Shown piece after piece: positions 62,282-64,000 of a stretch of DNA of 64,000 nt. This DNA is from Roseiarcus sp963813555 (GTDB lineage Bacteria > Pseudomonadota > Alphaproteobacteria > Rhizobiales > Beijerinckiaceae): NCBI GenBank assembly GCA_963813555.1, contig CAWEZX010000010.1, positions 310,001-374,000 of the forward strand. The letters are read 5' to 3'. The notes beneath the pieces were generated by a model. It searched no databases and was not told the DNA's origin. It saw only the letters and a list, made by a program, of their open reading frames with translations. The stretch's first letter is position 1; the number at the start of each line of letters is the position of its first letter. Both the position numbers and the translations under genes were made by a program.

Positions 62282-63219
62282 GAGCCTGTCCGGGAACATA
62301 TTGAATCGTCGGAATCATTTGTGATTCAAGGGAAGCGGCCTGATTCGATTTGGGGGGCCGCCGATGTGGACGAGCAAGAATCGCAGACGCTACGACCGGA
62401 GCCGATTGCGCTATCCGAGCGATCTGACGGACGAGGAATGGGCGCTTGTGGAGGCGCTCATTCCGCCCGCCAAACGCGGCGGCAACCGGCGTCATGTCGT
62501 GGTGCGCGAGGTTGTCAACGGCCTGATGTATATCCTGAGCACCGGCTGTCAGTGGCGGGCGATCCCCACCGACCTGCCGCCGCGCTCGACGCTCTATGAT
62601 TATTTCGATCTGTGGAGCTGGGATGGCACGCTCGACCGCATTCACGACGCGCTTTATGCGAAGTGCCGCCAAGCCGCCTCACGCGAGGCAAGCCCGAGCG
62701 CCGCGATCATCGACAGCCAGAGCGTCAAGAGCGCGGAAAAAGGGGGCCTGCGATCGATCCGGCGGGCTACGATGCAGGCAAGAAGATCAAGGGCAAGAAG
62801 CGGCACATCCTCGTCGATACGCAGGGCCTGCTGATGCATGCCATCGTGCACGCCGCCGACGTCCAGGACCGCGACGGCGGCGCGCTGTTGATGGCGAGCT
62901 TGTTCGGCGCTTTTCCATTCCTGATCAAGCTCTATGCCGACGGCGGCTATCAGGGGCCGGAGTTTAAGAGCGCGATGAAGCGGATTCTGGCCCGCGTCAC
63001 CGTCGAGATCGTCAAGCGATCGGATCACGCCACAGGCTTCGTCGCGCCGCCAAAGCGCTGGATCGTTGAACGCACCTTCGCTTGGCTCGGCCGCTGCCGA
63101 AGACTGGTCAAGGACTGGGAATGCCTCAATCACAAGGCGCTCGCCTTCCTGCGCCTCGCCTCCATCCGCCTCATGCTGCGAAAACTATCCAATCCCGCAT
63201 GATGTTCTCGGACAAACTC
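62282..63219 (+). mobile_element. IS5-family element (IS1031-like TNA target)
   Basis: Ends GAGCCTGTCCGGGAACAT and, reverse-complemented from the right, GAGTTTGTCCGAGAACAT, matching at 15 of 18 positions. TAA flanks both sides (62279-62281 and 63220-63222). Length about 938 bp with one transposase gene in two frames. The left flank is the MttB gene, the right flank an unrelated HEPN gene end, so a deletion next to the element has joined two loci. Confidence 0.82.
62364..63202 (+). pseudogene. IS5 family transposase, frame broken at a G-run
   Basis: First frame: NRRRYDRSRLRYPSDLTDEE, GGNRRHVVVREVVNGLMYIL, GCQWRAIPTDLPPRSTLYDY and AIIDSQSVKSAEKGG (first Asp). Right after EKGG at about 62745 one base is missing; the continuation PAIDPAGYDAGKKIKGKKRH, LYADGGYQGPEFKSAMKRIL (second Asp) and KRWIVERTFAWLGRCRRLVK (Glu) is in the next frame to 63202. 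The A5G5 run may allow rare -1 slipping, but related IS5 transposases are usually one frame, so a mutation or an error in the G-run is more likely. Confidence 0.82.
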
Positions 63220-63250
63220 TAAGCAAACCACGACCTCCCAGTCTTCTGCA

Positions 63251-63721
63251 TTGGCGGTGAAAGTGAAGCAAATCCTTGCTCAGGTAAGTGGCCCAAATGA
63301 TCACAGATGGTTGGCGAAAAAGCTCGAAAATGCCAATGAACCCTCGCTTGGCGAGCGCATTTTTGAGACGTTGTCGCGGATCGAACTAGGTTTTGAGATA
63401 AAGCGCCTGCGCGCGTTTTCAGATAAGTGTGCTACGGTGCGAAACGATATATCGCATTTCGGCGGCACCCGACACAAAGGAATCTCTTATAAGGATTTTA
63501 TAGAATACCTTAATCACGCGAGCGAAACGTTGGCAACCTTGTATGAAATCTTATTACTAAGTGAACTTGGCGTGGAAACTAATATTTTGAAATCGTGGAT
63601 GTTTGAAGGGTTCCGTTCTCATTCGATCAAATTCAATCTCGTGAAAGTCGGTTTACTCGATGAGAGCGCGCTCGATCCGAAAACTCCTGTGGTAAAAACA
63701 CTCGCGGAGGATTTGGCGTAG
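63251..63721 (+). pseudogene. 3' fragment of an ApeA-like HEPN defence gene
   Basis: 156 aa are readable, and the frame is open leftwards to the IS5 border, so the true start is lost. The key piece is FSDKCATVRNDISHFGGTRH: R-N-D-I-S-H is the HEPN R-x4-H nuclease motif, followed by YKDFIEYLNHASETLATLYE and LLLSELGVETNILKSWM, an order I associate with the C-terminal HEPN domain of ApeA-type abortive-infection proteins. Local DNA is clearly AT-richer than the rest of the window, a common sign of a transferred defence gene. Without the large N-terminal sensor domain it is unlikely to protect the host. Confidence 0.6.
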
Positions 63722-64000
63722 GAGCGCGGCCATAGCCGAACATCACGTCGCGCAATGTCTCCATAAGGTCGGGCACGCCTACGCGCGTAAGGCGCGAAGT
63801 CTTTTTCGATGGTCAGAATGCGGGTCCGTCCCGTACGCCCCCCTTTCCCCCCCAGTCCTTGCATTTCCTTGCGTTTCCTTGGTCGAATCGGGCCTTTTCA
63901 AAGGGTTACGGCAAATCCAAATAAAAAAATCGGCTCTTATAGCGTTAGTTGTTGATTTGGGTTATGGTGGGGGTGGGGTTGGAGATTGTTCGATGAAGGG
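63722..64000. other. AT-rich end of window, no gene recognised
   Basis: The last ~280 bases continue the lower-GC character of the HEPN fragment and contain homopolymer-rich stretches (a C/T-rich tract near 63835-63850, A7 near 63923). Short minus-strand frames exist without recognisable families. An accessory island may continue to the right of the window. Confidence 0.35.

Noticed and set aside
63619..63864. 81-codon minus-strand frame near the window end
   Set aside because: Overlaps the HEPN fragment antisense and has repetitive low-complexity text; no support for coding.

Overview
The window reads as chromosomal DNA from a high-GC alphaproteobacterium, most likely of the order Hyphomicrobiales (Rhizobiales; a Beijerinckiaceae or Methylocystaceae-like lineage is my guess from gene content, not proven). 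Pointers are DUF2937, DUF2778 and HdeA-like periplasmic proteins, a TTC38-type TPR protein, an XrtV-like exosortase set, a GcvA-like LysR regulator beside an MttB gene, and alphaproteobacterial IS1182, IS5 and IS630 elements. No rRNA, tRNA or CRISPR array was seen.

Layout. 1-4 kb: a 5'-cut heme-binding-barrel-like gene, a MptE/DUF115-like gene, and an IS1182 element sitting just upstream of a DUF2937 gene that also carries a frameshifting 26-bp duplication. 4-7.4 kb: a beta-helix/RTX-like exoprotein and an IS630 element. 7.6-10.4 kb (minus): sugar-phosphate transferase, exosortase and its small partner, a surface-polysaccharide/sorting operon. 10.8-16.6 kb: a small membrane protein, a secreted trypsin-like protease and an RND efflux adaptor plus pump. 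16.7-18.2 kb: a transposase remnant and an IS200-like element. 18.4-31.3 kb: the most striking part, a one-direction module of a 33-codon ORF, a 3,516-aa protein of unknown function overlapping it by ATGA, and three paralogous ~225-aa proteins, closed by a strong hairpin followed by T residues. 31.4-35.6 kb: decayed genes (adenylyl cyclase, possible PhyR-like) and a pile-up of IS1634-like and IS5 elements at CTAG sites. 35.8-40.5 kb (minus): a complete branched-chain amino-acid ABC transporter locus, livKHMGF, with livG broken by one base. 40.6-45.1 kb: a graveyard of an iron-uptake locus: exbD split by IS630, tonB with two frameshifts, a receptor tail, an iron-binding-protein start fused by deletion to a permease end, and an SDR stub. 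45.2-50.8 kb: a TetR regulator divergent from a secreted protein with twin operator-like palindromes, then TTC38-like, DUF2778, a P-loop kinase and a YHS protein. 51-57.7 kb: the M3 peptidase Dcp, a YCII/ECF sigma pair (sigma frameshifted), two HdeA-like chaperones and a sulfotransferase. 57.9-64 kb: prfC (frameshifted), a small membrane protein, an aldehyde-dehydrogenase scrap, a LysR regulator, an MttB gene cut by an IS5 element, and the 3' end of an ApeA/HEPN-type defence gene in visibly AT-richer DNA.

Two themes run through the window. First, heavy IS traffic and gene decay: six transposable elements with definable ends, plus a transposase remnant, several at CTAG, TA or TNA targets, three of them with A-run -1 frameshift signals. 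Second, isolated one-base indels in otherwise well-conserved genes (livG, prfC, the ECF sigma, tonB, two transposases); these may be real decay or assembly error and should be resolved from reads before any is called a pseudogene. The giant-protein module is the best candidate for an undescribed system; I can describe its architecture but not its function.
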